A stretch of 56,424 nucleotides of DNA from Acidobacteriota bacterium (GTDB lineage: Bacteria; Acidobacteriota; Terriglobia; Terriglobales; Acidobacteriaceae). Every line of letters starts with the position of its first letter. Position 1 is the first letter of the stretch. Where the stretch lies: the NCBI GenBank assembly GCA_021793595.1, contig JAJYSL010000009.1, positions 1 to 56,424 of the forward strand, given 5' to 3'. The notes beneath the pieces are model-generated. The model worked only from the letters and a program-made list of their open reading frames with translations, did no database searches and was not told the origin of the DNA. Made by a program: the position numbers and the translations under genes. This document shows positions 47,037 to 55,132 of the stretch, one piece after another.

Positions 47037-47066
47037 GCATATGGTTGCTAAGGCAACTAAATATGC
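47037..47066 (+). terminator. Second terminator-like hairpin after metH, in inverted sense
   Basis: GCATAT-GGTTGC-TAAG-GCAAC-taa-ATATGC folds into an imperfect hairpin. Its core (TGGTTGCTAAGGCAACTA, 47042-47059) is the reverse complement of the first hairpin's core (47012-47029) in 17 of 18 bases. It may act for transcription from either side or as a decayed repeat. Confidence 0.55.
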
Positions 47067-47160
47067 CCGGCAAAAAAAAATAGCTGTTGCAACGTGCAAT
47101 GGCGTATTTACTTCCTTTGCTTACGGATACTGGAAATAGAGTTCTTTCCCAGGAGTGTCC

Positions 47161-47637
47161 GTGTCCATCCAAACTATTTTTCTGTATCGCGCCTATCGGT
47201 CCGCCCAGGCGGCGCATCACATTTTTCCGGCTTTCGCTGCCTGCGAGGCCGCACTGGAGTCCGGGTGGGGCCGATCCCAACTGGCCGTGGAGGCCAATAA
47301 CCTGTTCGGCCAGAAGCAAAGTCATCCGCCGCTTGCTGGAACGGAGACGATTGCCATGCCGACGCGGGAATTTCTGCACGGCCATTGGCTAACGGTATCG
47401 GCGAACTGGGCGAAGTTTGCCGACTGGAGCGAGTGTTTCCGTGCACGCATGGCGCTGCTGGAGCGGCTCAGCCAGGCCTATCCGCACTACATGGCAGCGT
47501 TGAAGGCGGCGAATGGCGAACAGTACGTCGCAGCGGTGTCATTAAGCTGGTCGACCGATCCGGAGCGGGCCGGCAAGGTGCTGGCCGTGTACGACGCGCA
47601 CGCGGAGGTTTTTGCAGGCATGCAACGAGCGGCGTAG
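47161..47637 (+). CDS. Glucosaminidase-domain protein (FlgJ/LytG-like lysozyme fold)
   Basis: 158 residues from a GTG at 47161 with AGGAG 5 nt upstream; another GTG at 47155 overlaps that site. The sequence AACEAALESGWGRSQLAVEANNLFGQK is the active-site region of glycoside hydrolase 73 (the glutamate in ALESGWG). The rest (FLHGHWLTVSANWAKFADWSECFRARMALLERLS) follows the family. No signal peptide is visible, so it may act inside, be exported by another route or have a missing N-terminal part. Likely peptidoglycan hydrolysis. Between metH and the phosphohexomutase gene. Confidence 0.85.
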   Translation: MSIQTIFLYRAYRSAQAAHHIFPAFAACEAALESGWGRSQLAVEANNLFGQKQSHPPLAGTETIAMPTREFLHGHWLTVSANWAKFADWSECFRARMALLERLSQAYPHYMAALKAANGEQYVAAVSLSWSTDPERAGKVLAVYDAHAEVFAGMQRAA

Positions 47638-47777
47638 GTCAGCCGGTGAGATCCCGGGTCTCAAAGTCGAGGCCTGGGGTGCCCGTCATGGACGTGTCGC
47701 GGCGCGATGTGATCGACACTTGAACCGGATGCATCCAACTTTAGGTATCCTTGTTTCAAAGAAAGTGGAGATACTAG

Positions 47778-49178
47778 ATGCCGGCACAGATTCATTTTGG
47801 AACCTCGGGCTGGCGCGCGATTGTTGCCGAAGAGTTTACCTTGGCCAACATCCGGCGCGCCATTGTAGGGATCGCAAAGTACGTATCGAAGCAGCCGGGC
47901 ACGCATCGCATCCTGGTAGGGCGCGATCCGCGATTCCTAGGGGAGATGTTCGTTGCAGAGGCCGCGCGTTTGCTGGCGGAGGGCGGTGTGGTTCCGGAAG
48001 TGATTGGGGAGGCGGCGCCGACACCTGCGATTGCGTATGCGGTGCGTCAGCGCAAAACCAGTGGAGCAATTAACTTTACGGCCTCGCACAATCCACCGGA
48101 ATATAACGGGATCAAATTCTCCACCCCCGACGGCGCGCCGGCATTGCCGGAGGTGACCAAGCAAATTGAGGCGGAAATCGCGGGTCTGGGCGATACCGTT
48201 ATTCCCCCGGGTATTGCCAAAGAGAAATTCGCTAATGTGGATGTGAAGCCGGACTACCTGAAGCGGCTGGCGGAACTAATCGATATCCAAGCGATTGCAA
48301 AGGCGAAGCTGCGCATTGTGGTCGATCCCTTTTGGGGGGCGGGGCGCGGCTATGCGCAGCAGTTGCTGACAGAAAACGGCGTTTCCGCGGTGAGCGTCCA
48401 CGATTACCGGGATGTACTGTTTGGCGGCCACGCGCCGGAGCCGGATGATCCGTTGCTGGGAGATTGCAAGGCCAAGATGCGTGAAACCCATGCGCATCTT
48501 GGGATTGCTTCCGATGGGGATGCCGACCGATTTGGCATTGTCGATCAAGACGGAACTTTTATCCAGCCGAATTACATTATTGCGTTGCTGTTTGATTATC
48601 TGGTGGAGACGCGCGGTTGGCGCAATGGTGTCGCGAAGAGCGTGGCCACGACAAACTGCATTAATGCTCTGGCAGAACATTACAAAATTCAGCTATACGA
48701 AACGCCGGTGGGTTTCAAGTACATTGGCGAGCTGATCGACCAGGACAAGATTGCGATTGGCGGGGAAGAAAGCGCAGGCCTGACGATTCGCGGGCATGTT
48801 CCGGAGAAAGACGGCATGCTGGCTGGATTGCTGGTGGCGGAGATGGTGGCGGTCCGCGGCAAGACGATCGGCGAGCAGTTGCAGACCCTTTTTGGCAAAG
48901 TGGGTTCCTATTATCCAGTTCGAGAGAATTTCCACTTGACGCAACAGGCCAAAGACAACTTCACTAAGAAGTTGAAGACCGAGCCGCGCGAACTTGCCGG
49001 CCGCAAGGTTTCGGCCATCGTCCGAACGGACGGGCTGAAGCTGGTCTTCGACGATGGATCATGGGTTTGCTACCGATTGTCTGGAACGGAACCTGTGGTG
49101 AGGGCCTATACAGAGGCTCGTTCGAAGGAAGATTCCGTGAAATTAACGGCAGCGGCGAAGCAATGGGTTCTGGAATAA
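47778..49178 (+). CDS. Phosphoglucomutase/phosphomannomutase family protein
   Basis: 466 residues. The active-site serine is in FTASHNPPEYNGIKF, metal-binding aspartates in DGDADRFGIVD, the sugar-binding loop is GGEESAGLTIRGH, and the C-terminal domain has YRLSGTEPVVRAY. It moves phosphate between C1 and C6 of glucose or mannose. Substrate is not certain; glucosamine is less likely given the motif. GGAG lies 7 nt before the ATG. Followed by the FtsB-like gene at 42 bp. Confidence 0.93.
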   Translation: MPAQIHFGTSGWRAIVAEEFTLANIRRAIVGIAKYVSKQPGTHRILVGRDPRFLGEMFVAEAARLLAEGGVVPEVIGEAAPTPAIAYAVRQRKTSGAINFTASHNPPEYNGIKFSTPDGAPALPEVTKQIEAEIAGLGDTVIPPGIAKEKFANVDVKPDYLKRLAELIDIQAIAKAKLRIVVDPFWGAGRGYAQQLLTENGVSAVSVHDYRDVLFGGHAPEPDDPLLGDCKAKMRETHAHLGIASDGDADRFGIVDQDGTFIQPNYIIALLFDYLVETRGWRNGVAKSVATTNCINALAEHYKIQLYETPVGFKYIGELIDQDKIAIGGEESAGLTIRGHVPEKDGMLAGLLVAEMVAVRGKTIGEQLQTLFGKVGSYYPVRENFHLTQQAKDNFTKKLKTEPRELAGRKVSAIVRTDGLKLVFDDGSWVCYRLSGTEPVVRAYTEARSKEDSVKLTAAAKQWVLE

Positions 49179-49219
49179 GGTAGGATGTCGGACGAGGCGT
49201 GGGTCGTGAGAATGTGCAG

Positions 49220-49630
49220 ATGAAACTTGGAGCGCGAAAGAAATTGCAGCGACAGTTGATCGCTCACGATGAACCTACGCCCGTGCCGCGGGGCAGCCGA
49301 GTCGCCCGTTTTACCGCATCCCTGTTAGGAATGCGTCGAAAGGCGGCAACGGTGCTGTTTGTTTCGCTATCTGTGTTTCTAGGTTTCTATGCGATCTTTG
49401 GCCATGATGGTCTAGTGGCTTACCAGCAGAAGCAGCACCAGGCACAACAACTGCAGCAGCAGATTCTCGATTTGCAAAAACAGAACGAGCAGCTGGCGCT
49501 GCACGATCAGCGATTGAAGACAGACCGCGACACGATTGAATATGAAGCCCGCGAGCAGATGCACTACACCCGCCCGGGAGAAGTGATCTACACGCTGCCG
49601 CAGGCTCCTGCAGCAACCCCAAAAAAATGA
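49220..49630 (+). CDS. FtsB/DivIC-like septum formation initiator
   Basis: 136 residues from ATG 49220 (MKLGARKKLQRQL); a GTG at 49199 is also possible. An N-terminal cytoplasmic basic part is followed by one membrane helix (VLFVSLSVFLGFYAIFG), then a coiled coil rich in Q and L (QQLQQQILDLQKQNEQLALHDQRLKTDRDTIEYEAREQMHY). The ending RPGEVIYTLP is typical of FtsB/DivIC. It helps assemble the division complex with FtsL and FtsQ. The tail ends with a lysine pair. Confidence 0.85.
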   Translation: MKLGARKKLQRQLIAHDEPTPVPRGSRVARFTASLLGMRRKAATVLFVSLSVFLGFYAIFGHDGLVAYQQKQHQAQQLQQQILDLQKQNEQLALHDQRLKTDRDTIEYEAREQMHYTRPGEVIYTLPQAPAATPKK

Positions 49631-49657
49631 ATTGCTTGAGGTACTTAGCGCCCTCTT

Positions 49658-49712
49658 CCAGCATCTCAAATTTGAGATGTATAAATTCATGCCAGCATCT
49701 CAAATTTGAGAT
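49658..49712 (+). promoter_or_regulatory. Twin palindromic operator of the toxin-antitoxin operon
   Basis: Two identical 21-bp copies (49658-49678 and 49692-49712), 34 bp apart start to start, each contain the perfect palindrome ATCTCAAATTTGAGAT. The first is extended to CATCTCAAATTTGAGATG. A possible -10 (TATAAA, 49680-49685) lies between them. The second copy ends 3 nt before the toxin ATG. This is the pattern of a self-repressing type II module, with the XRE protein as presumed ligand. Confidence 0.85.
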
Positions 49713-49715
49713 AAT

Positions 49716-50120
49716 ATGAACAAGTTGCCGCTGTGGACGTTCGCTGGCTACATCACGGAGGCGGGCAGGCATATCGTTCAGGACTGGTACGACTCTTTGC
49801 CGATAGAGGAATATGAGGAACTACAAGATCAACTTAATTACATGGCCAATGCGGAGATCTGGACACGTCCGGAGTTCGACAAGGTAACGAATCCACTTCA
49901 TGAGGTGCGCGTCAAGGCCAACCTGGCAAACCATCAGATACGAGTTTATGGCGTTTTCGACAAAACTATCCGACGCCGGTTTATATTTCTGCACGGCGTG
50001 ACGGCGAAGAAGAAAGACCGCGACAGAAAAGGGCAGGAAGTCGCTTTCACAAGACTAGGACTACTTAGGCAGGGAAAGGCGTCTACGCATGAGTTTGTTG
50101 TCGAAAGCCGGACTACTTAA
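49716..50120 (+). CDS. HigB-like toxin (RelE superfamily, Gp49/DUF891 type)
   Basis: 134 residues. The fold is recalled by LWTFAGYITEAGRHIVQDWYDSLP, VRVKANLANHQIRVYGVFDK and the core RRRFIFLHGVTAKKKDRD, with basic residues as in ribosome-dependent mRNA interferases. It precedes its antitoxin, as in higBA modules, and overlaps it by 32 bp. Shine-Dalgarno is poor, so translation is likely weak. Family call is from patterns; activity is inferred. Confidence 0.85.
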   Translation: MNKLPLWTFAGYITEAGRHIVQDWYDSLPIEEYEELQDQLNYMANAEIWTRPEFDKVTNPLHEVRVKANLANHQIRVYGVFDKTIRRRFIFLHGVTAKKKDRDRKGQEVAFTRLGLLRQGKASTHEFVVESRTT

Positions 50121-50649
50121 CCGAATTCGAAGGGGCAGGAAAGATCGAGCTAGGTTGGTGGAATCAAACTTGGACAAGGGAATTACGTTCCAGATCCGCT
50201 CTACTAGAGAGAAACGTGCTTGGACTCAGGGAGAACTTGCTAGAGCAGCAGGTATGAGTCAAAACAATTTTTCTCGCCTGGAACAACCCGACTACGGGAA
50301 ATACACGATCTCATCGCTCAAGCGGATCGCAGAGGCGCTTGACGTTGCACTGGTTGTCAGATTCGTTCCCTTTAGCCAATACGTCGATTGGCTCAGCGGC
50401 ACCCCATGTCTGGACGAAGGGTTGCGCCCAGAGGCGTTAGCCGTTCCAAGTTTTGAAGACGAGGAGAGGAATCGCAAGTACGAAAGCCGCGTTACCTACT
50501 ACTCGCTTCATCATGTCCCCGTAGCTGGAAGTGAGGTCATGGGCCTAGTAACGCCCTACTCGCCACATGCATCACTTAGTGTAGTTGCCGCCCAGGGCGT
50601 TTATGAAAGCGCGATGCAACCGTCCATTTCAGAGAGAAAGGTTGGATGA
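50089..50649 (+). CDS. XRE-family antitoxin with an extended C-terminal part
   Basis: 186 residues from ATG 50089, with GGAAAGG at 9 nt; a GTG at 50158 is a shorter option. A helix-turn-helix occupies about 40-95 (KRAWTQGELARAAGMSQNNF and YTISSLKRIAEALDVALVVRFVPF). The C-terminal 90 residues, including PEALAVPSFEDEERN, are longer than in standard HigA and of unknown use. The protein should bind the toxin and the two palindromic operators. Overlaps the toxin gene and is followed after 4 bp by the DUF3467 gene. Confidence 0.85.
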   Translation: MSLLSKAGLLNRIRRGRKDRARLVESNLDKGITFQIRSTREKRAWTQGELARAAGMSQNNFSRLEQPDYGKYTISSLKRIAEALDVALVVRFVPFSQYVDWLSGTPCLDEGLRPEALAVPSFEDEERNRKYESRVTYYSLHHVPVAGSEVMGLVTPYSPHASLSVVAAQGVYESAMQPSISERKVG

Positions 50650-50653
50650 TTTT

Positions 50654-50989
50654 ATGGAAAAGCCTCGTCCGAAATTACCAAGCGGTCAGGTAGTGAAGTG
50701 GAAGGAGCAGGAGTGCCCTACCGTCTATTCGAACATTATGGGCTTCGGGATGACCCCGTTCGATATCGCATTAAACTTTGGTGAAATAGGAGAGTCTACC
50801 ACCACAGAAGTGATTGGCGTCCCGAGGGTTAAAGTCCTCTTGTCGCCAGAACAGGCATCAAATCTTATGCAATTACTGGGCGTTGCCCTCAAGAAATTTA
50901 CTGAAAACAACGGACAACTTCGAACTGCTGGGGCGGTTAATATAGTCGAAATTAGCAAGCAGCTGGACGCTCAAAAGACGAACGGCTGA
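50654..50989 (+). CDS. DUF3467-type protein linked to the toxin-antitoxin pair
   Basis: 111 residues from ATG 50654, 4 nt after the XRE gene; the frame is open farther upstream inside that gene. The pattern YSNIMGFGMTPFDIALNFGE and RVKVLLSPEQASNLMQLL resembles DUF3467, a small family of unknown function. No signal peptide or membrane helix. Being in the same operon with tight spacing, it may modulate the module. Its 3' end converges on the porin gene with 39 bp between. Confidence 0.8.
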   Translation: MEKPRPKLPSGQVVKWKEQECPTVYSNIMGFGMTPFDIALNFGEIGESTTTEVIGVPRVKVLLSPEQASNLMQLLGVALKKFTENNGQLRTAGAVNIVEISKQLDAQKTNG

Positions 50990-51028
50990 TGAACGACCGT
51001 CGATGGGTGATATTTACCCGGATTTTCT

Positions 51029-52561
51029 TTAAAACTCGACGTGCAGGCGGACGCTTTCTACGTTGACGGGGCCGCGAGCCTGGTTGTAGCCGGGATGCTG
51101 AATGTTCTGGTAGTCCACCGCATAGTAGAGGCCGCGCCAGGCGTGGACGTTGTAATACGCCTCCAAAATATCTTCTCTTGCGTAATTCAAATTCCCATCC
51201 CCAAGCAAAAATCCCAAACCGCCGAGCCGCAGATAATTCTGATGATCTTTTTTTATGGCGTTAGTCACGAAGGCGACGCCTACTTTATCGAAATTGCGAT
51301 GCCAGCGAGTGCCTGAGTAGTCTGCGCCAAACAGAAACGTCTGGCCGACCTCCGTGTAGGCAAAGGACTCCTCCTGATCGTCATTCCAGCCGAAGCGGCC
51401 GGCGAGGCGGAGATTCGGCGTGACATCCTGCTCGACGTTGATGCCGAAACCGTATTTGAGGGTGTCGAACTTCTCGACGGAGGTGATTTCTGGCGTGTGT
51501 GTCAGGCCTTCAAGGTAATGATTGACGGCCTCGCGATAGTCGCCCATGTGGGCGTTGTTGCCGTAGGCGAGCAGGCGGATGACGCCGTCGCGACCGGGAA
51601 GAAGTCCCCTGCGAATCTCCCATTCCATGTTTTGCCCACGGGCGCGCCGCAGGGCCCAGTCGAGGGTGATGCCGTTGGCGACGGTGGGCATCAGTCCCAG
51701 CGCATAGCGCAGCGACCAGTTGCGATCGTCATACTCCAACTCTGTTCCGTAGGTGTAACCGCGGGTGTCGGCGGCATAGTCCCATGCTCCATTATTGTCG
51801 ATGGTCCAGTTCATGAATTGCATGTGGCTGTCACTCAAGACGGCGTTCACGTCCAGCATGTCGGGCAAGGTGAATTTTCCAACGCGCAGATCGAACCGTC
51901 GTACTGGAAGTTCGGTTGCAAGGGCGAGCGGACTGCGGTTCTGCTGTATGGTTTGGTCGGTGAAGCCGATGATCTGGTGTAACTCGACGCGGGCGGTGTA
52001 AGGGACGGCGCTTAGATTTGGATTGCGAACCACATCCAGATTGGTAAAGCCGGCGAGACCGAGTGCCTGACTGAGACCGCGGCCACCCGCATTTTCCTCG
52101 TCGTATATGGCTTCGGTTTCGTAGCGCGGACGGGGGTTGATTTGGTAACCGAGGTACAACGTGCCGACTTCCGAGGCTTTGTATTCGAATGGTGCTGTGA
52201 AACTGTTCGGCCCTTGATACGGCGAATGGAAGTTTCCGTGCAACTGGAAAATGCTGTTGGCTTGTCCGCTGATCCAGTAACGGGCTGTGTCGGAGTGCGG
52301 AAAAAATGTAAGTTGAGATTCTGCGGATATATTCAGCGGAAGGTCCGGAGAGGCGTCGGTAACATGCGACCTCTGGAGATCCGGAAGCCACGCCTTTGCG
52401 GCGATTTCAGAAGCCTGAGCGACCGAGATGCGGTTGGAGGCAAGGAAGTAAGAGTCTGTGGGCACAGTTGTGCGATGCGGCGATAACGAACCGCTGGGCA
52501 CGGATGGTAAGACGGCGACTTGCAGCAAACAAATCGACAGTAATAGGTTGCAAGGCAGCAT
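51029..52561 (-). CDS. OprB-like carbohydrate-selective porin
   Basis: 510 residues from ATG 52561, which has GGAG at 4 nt; a TTG five codons upstream is possible. A signal peptide (LPCNLLLSICLLQVAVLPSVPSG) precedes a beta-barrel with alternating strands, many aromatic residues and a C-terminal phenylalanine (VESVRLHVEF) typical of outer-membrane proteins. Stretches such as GRFGWNDDQEESFAYTEV and LYYAVDYQNIQHPGYNQARGPV match the carbohydrate porin family. It lies downstream of a small gene and the Nramp gene on the same strand (188-bp gap), so shared transcription is possible. Confidence 0.88.
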   Translation of the reverse strand: MLPCNLLLSICLLQVAVLPSVPSGSLSPHRTTVPTDSYFLASNRISVAQASEIAAKAWLPDLQRSHVTDASPDLPLNISAESQLTFFPHSDTARYWISGQANSIFQLHGNFHSPYQGPNSFTAPFEYKASEVGTLYLGYQINPRPRYETEAIYDEENAGGRGLSQALGLAGFTNLDVVRNPNLSAVPYTARVELHQIIGFTDQTIQQNRSPLALATELPVRRFDLRVGKFTLPDMLDVNAVLSDSHMQFMNWTIDNNGAWDYAADTRGYTYGTELEYDDRNWSLRYALGLMPTVANGITLDWALRRARGQNMEWEIRRGLLPGRDGVIRLLAYGNNAHMGDYREAVNHYLEGLTHTPEITSVEKFDTLKYGFGINVEQDVTPNLRLAGRFGWNDDQEESFAYTEVGQTFLFGADYSGTRWHRNFDKVGVAFVTNAIKKDHQNYLRLGGLGFLLGDGNLNYAREDILEAYYNVHAWRGLYYAVDYQNIQHPGYNQARGPVNVESVRLHVEF

Positions 52562-52749
52562 GAATCTCCGGGGCAATCTCTTGGGTGACTGGATCGCACA
52601 GATTCAGTTAACTACAGTTAACTGGAGGCGGTCCATATTATTCAACGAACTTTCATACGAGACTTCAACGGATCTCCGTTGGAAGGGTCAAATGCACGGG
52701 CATTCGTCGTGATCGACGGCACGAACAGGAAATCTCATACGTCCTGTTG

Positions 52750-52974
52750 CTATCTCCAATTGTGAAGGATGCCAGCCAAGTCGAGCACGTGATAGATGAG
52801 CATGAACGTCATGGCGACAAGGTAGGTACGCAGAACGCCTAGAGAAATTCGGACAGGACGGGTCATTTGGATGCGCCCCAATCCATGGCTTGAACATTTT
52901 TGTTCGCGGACGTCGTCGAGCGGATGAACTACCTTCAGAAATTGCGGTTGGTACGTATTGTGCGTGGTTGCCAT
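52750..52974 (-). CDS. Small membrane protein downstream of the Nramp gene
   Basis: 74 residues, unrecognised. The N-terminal 45 residues are polar (HNTYQPQFLKVVHPLDDVREQ); one helix follows (LRTYLVAMTFMLIYHVLDLAGIL), then a short tail. GAGG lies about 7 nt before the ATG. It starts 16 bp after the Nramp stop, so it is the next gene of that operon. It could be an accessory subunit of the transporter. Confidence 0.7.
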   Translation of the reverse strand: MATTHNTYQPQFLKVVHPLDDVREQKCSSHGLGRIQMTRPVRISLGVLRTYLVAMTFMLIYHVLDLAGILHNWR

Positions 52975-52990
52975 AAATTACCTCGCGCCC

Positions 52991-54304
52991 TCAGGCGAAT
53001 AGCTTCGGAAGCATGACCTGCGCAGCCAGCAGCAGCGACAGGGCAAATAGGACGACGATGATCGTCCAGTTGACAATGTTGTTCCACGGCCGGTTGACCC
53101 AGCGATCGCCGAGCAGATCGCGGTCATTGAGCAGGAGCTGAAGAAAGATGATGGCCGATGGCAGGATCAGTCCGGCAAAAACCTGTACGCTGACGATGAC
53201 CAACTGGAGCGGAACATGCGGAATAAGTACGAAGGCTGCAGCCGCGCCGACGCAGGCGATGTAGGTGGCGTAAAAGCCGGGCGCTTCCCATAGTTTTTTA
53301 TGCAGAGAGTGTTCCCAGCCCTTGACTTCGCCATAGGCCCAGGCGCTGGCGAGCGAAATGGCAGTCGTTCCCAGCACAGCGGCGTTAACCATGAGCAGCA
53401 GAATGGCGTTGCGCGCGAAGTGACCGAGCGCGGGCATGACCGCTTCGGCGAACTGAGCGGGGTCCTGGAAGGCAATGCCATGCTGGTATCCGTAGTTGCC
53501 AACCAGCATCATGGCGCCGGCCACGCTCACCGTGAAGATGGCGCCGATGAACGTGTCCAGGCGGGCCCACTTGAGATCGGCAAAGCGCAGCCGCTTTTCC
53601 GCCACGCAGCTCTGCTGGAAGAAGAGCTGCCAGGGTGCGATGGTTGTGCCCACGATGGCGATGACCAGGAAAATGAGACTGCTGGTAATGCCGCCGGACG
53701 GCATGGTTGGAATCACTGTGTTGTACGCAACCGAACTCCAGCGGGGATGGACTAAAAGCGCCAATGCGAACCATGTCAGGTCGAGCAGACAGAGGACGAT
53801 GACGATGCGCTCCCAGCGAAGATAACTGCCGGTGACGACCATTAACGTCAATCCGAGTGCGGAAACCGGCACGGCGATGAGTGGGCTGATTCCCATGCCG
53901 CCGAGAGCCAGCGAGATGGCCGCGAACTCCGTGATGAGCGTCAGAAAATTGACAAGCAGCAGGTCGAAGAGAGAGAAATGTCCCCACCACTTGCCGAAGC
54001 GCTCATAGATCATGGCGGCATGGCCCTTCCCAGTCGCAATTCCTAGCCGGGCTACCATTTCCTGCACAAAATAGCAGACGGGCAGCAGCAGCAGCAGGGT
54101 CCAGAGGAGATGCAGTCCATACTGGCCACCCGCCTGCATGTAGGTGGAGACGGCACCGGCATCGTTGTCCGCCTCCATCACGATGAGGCCGGGACCGAAG
54201 ACCATGAGGAAGGTGAGCAGATGTTTCTGCCAGATATGGCGGACGACCACTCCCTTGGTCGTCCGCGGAGCGGCAACTTCGAGTTCTGCCGTTTCTAGGC
54301 GCAC
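52991..54304 (-). CDS. Nramp-like divalent metal transporter with altered signature motifs
   Basis: 437 residues from a GTG with GGAGAG at 7 nt. About 11 membrane helices follow the Nramp order. Helix 1 reads GPGLIVMEADNDAGAVSTY where classical members have DPGN; helix 6 reads GTTIAPWQLFFQQS, without the usual methionine of the manganese/iron site. The metal may therefore be magnesium or another hard ion rather than Mn(II)/Fe(II); this is inference. A 68-residue gene overlaps its start by 10 bp, and a 74-residue gene follows at 16 bp. A symbol such as mntH is avoided because of the motif changes. Confidence 0.85.
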   Translation of the reverse strand: MRLETAELEVAAPRTTKGVVVRHIWQKHLLTFLMVFGPGLIVMEADNDAGAVSTYMQAGGQYGLHLLWTLLLLLPVCYFVQEMVARLGIATGKGHAAMIYERFGKWWGHFSLFDLLLVNFLTLITEFAAISLALGGMGISPLIAVPVSALGLTLMVVTGSYLRWERIVIVLCLLDLTWFALALLVHPRWSSVAYNTVIPTMPSGGITSSLIFLVIAIVGTTIAPWQLFFQQSCVAEKRLRFADLKWARLDTFIGAIFTVSVAGAMMLVGNYGYQHGIAFQDPAQFAEAVMPALGHFARNAILLLMVNAAVLGTTAISLASAWAYGEVKGWEHSLHKKLWEAPGFYATYIACVGAAAAFVLIPHVPLQLVIVSVQVFAGLILPSAIIFLQLLLNDRDLLGDRWVNRPWNNIVNWTIIVVLFALSLLLAAQVMLPKLFA

Positions 54305-54501
54305 GGCTGCACTCTCCGGCTTTCCTGATTGCGGGATTCAGCGATCGAGGAGAAGTAGGCGATGAAATTTGCCGGGAAATGCCTATCCTCAATCCAGACG
54401 CAGGCGAGGGGCGATCTGGGGTTGCCGGTGGGCACCCAAACACAGATCAAGCTGTCCGTTGTCGGAGACATGGAAGGGGTAGAAAAGTTGATATTGTCCA
54501 T
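54295..54501 (-). CDS. Small conserved-looking protein overlapping the Nramp start
   Basis: 68 residues from ATG 54501, with a perfect AGGAGG at 4 nt, the strongest Shine-Dalgarno in the area. The middle reads LICVWVPTGNPRSPLACVWI, a pattern with paired CVW units; the rest is polar. No family was recognised. It ends within the first codons of the Nramp gene (10-bp overlap), suggesting translational coupling. No signal peptide or membrane helix. The strong ribosome site is the main reason to accept it. Confidence 0.6.
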   Translation of the reverse strand: MDNINFSTPSMSPTTDSLICVWVPTGNPRSPLACVWIEDRHFPANFIAYFSSIAESRNQESRRVQPCA

Positions 54502-54856
54502 GGTGCCTCCTGGTGCGGTCCGTGCAGGCGCGGCCATGCCCGGCGCCATGGAAGGACGCAGAACAAGCAACAGCGGCACGAAGCATCGGTTCGGGAGGGG
54601 TGAGTCTGACTTTTGGGACTGGCTCACGCGCTCAAAATCACAGGTCGTATGATGTGACGAGCGGTGAGAGAATCGTCTATAGCAGGGCTAAAGGCGATTG
54701 TCTGAGCGCTCATCGCAACACAGGGAAGGATCTCCGACTACTCGGAGGTTCTTGTGCGGATTCTTTCGTCATATGGTGCTCAGTTCTCCTGCGCGGATAG
54801 AAATCCTCGCCTCTCATTTTGTATCATATCCCCCTAGGGTATCGTCAAGGAAAAAT
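54502..54856. other. Divergent intergenic region of metal genes
   Basis: This 355-bp gap separates the leftward Nramp operon from the rightward metal-sensing repressor and should contain both promoters. A 6-bp perfect hairpin (CTCCGACTACTCGGAG, about 54731-54746) and the operator at 54826-54842 are the only structures seen. No Mn-sensing riboswitch pattern was recognised. Other frames here look non-coding. Confidence 0.5.
54826..54842. promoter_or_regulatory. CsoR/RcnR/FrmR-type operator
   Basis: ATATCCCCCTAGGGTAT is a G/C-centred dyad with A/T flanks, the shape of operators bound by this repressor family. It lies 15 bp before the start codon of a gene of that family, so autoregulation is expected. 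It may also influence the divergent Nramp operon. Confidence 0.7.
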
Positions 54857-55132
54857 ATGCCGGAAATCGACAAAGAAAAACAGAAACTGATTGCCCGTAT
54901 CAAACGGATTCGTGGGCAAGTGGATTCGATCGAGCGTTCCTTGACAGCGGGAGACGACTGTGCCGACATCCTGATGCTGCTGGCGAATGTACGCGGCGGA
55001 ATCAACAGCCTGATGGCCGAGGTGCTGGAAGATCACATCCGACTGCATCTGCTTGCATCGGCGAAAAGTTCGACACCGCCGCACGAACTGGCAGAAGACC
55101 TGATTGATCTGGTGCGGGCTTACTTGAAGTGA
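54857..55132 (+). CDS. CsoR/RcnR/FrmR-family metal- or formaldehyde-sensing repressor
   Basis: 91 residues from ATG 54857 with AAGGA at about 6 nt. The all-helical family is clear: KQKLIARIKRIRGQVDSIERSL, the cysteine in DDCADILMLLANVRGG and the EDHIRLHLL segment with histidines. One cysteine and the HxxxH-like pair place it nearer RcnR/FrmR than CsoR, which has a second cysteine. Ligand (Ni/Co, Cu or formaldehyde) cannot be set from sequence. The operator just upstream suggests autoregulation. Its exporter or target gene is not downstream, where a convergent MscS-like gene lies. Confidence 0.9.
   Translation: MPEIDKEKQKLIARIKRIRGQVDSIERSLTAGDDCADILMLLANVRGGINSLMAEVLEDHIRLHLLASAKSSTPPHELAEDLIDLVRAYLK

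Noticed and set aside
54362..54652. Rightward 96-codon frame upstream of the repressor
   Set aside because: It mirrors the 68-residue gene with a perfect Shine-Dalgarno on the other strand and has no features itself.
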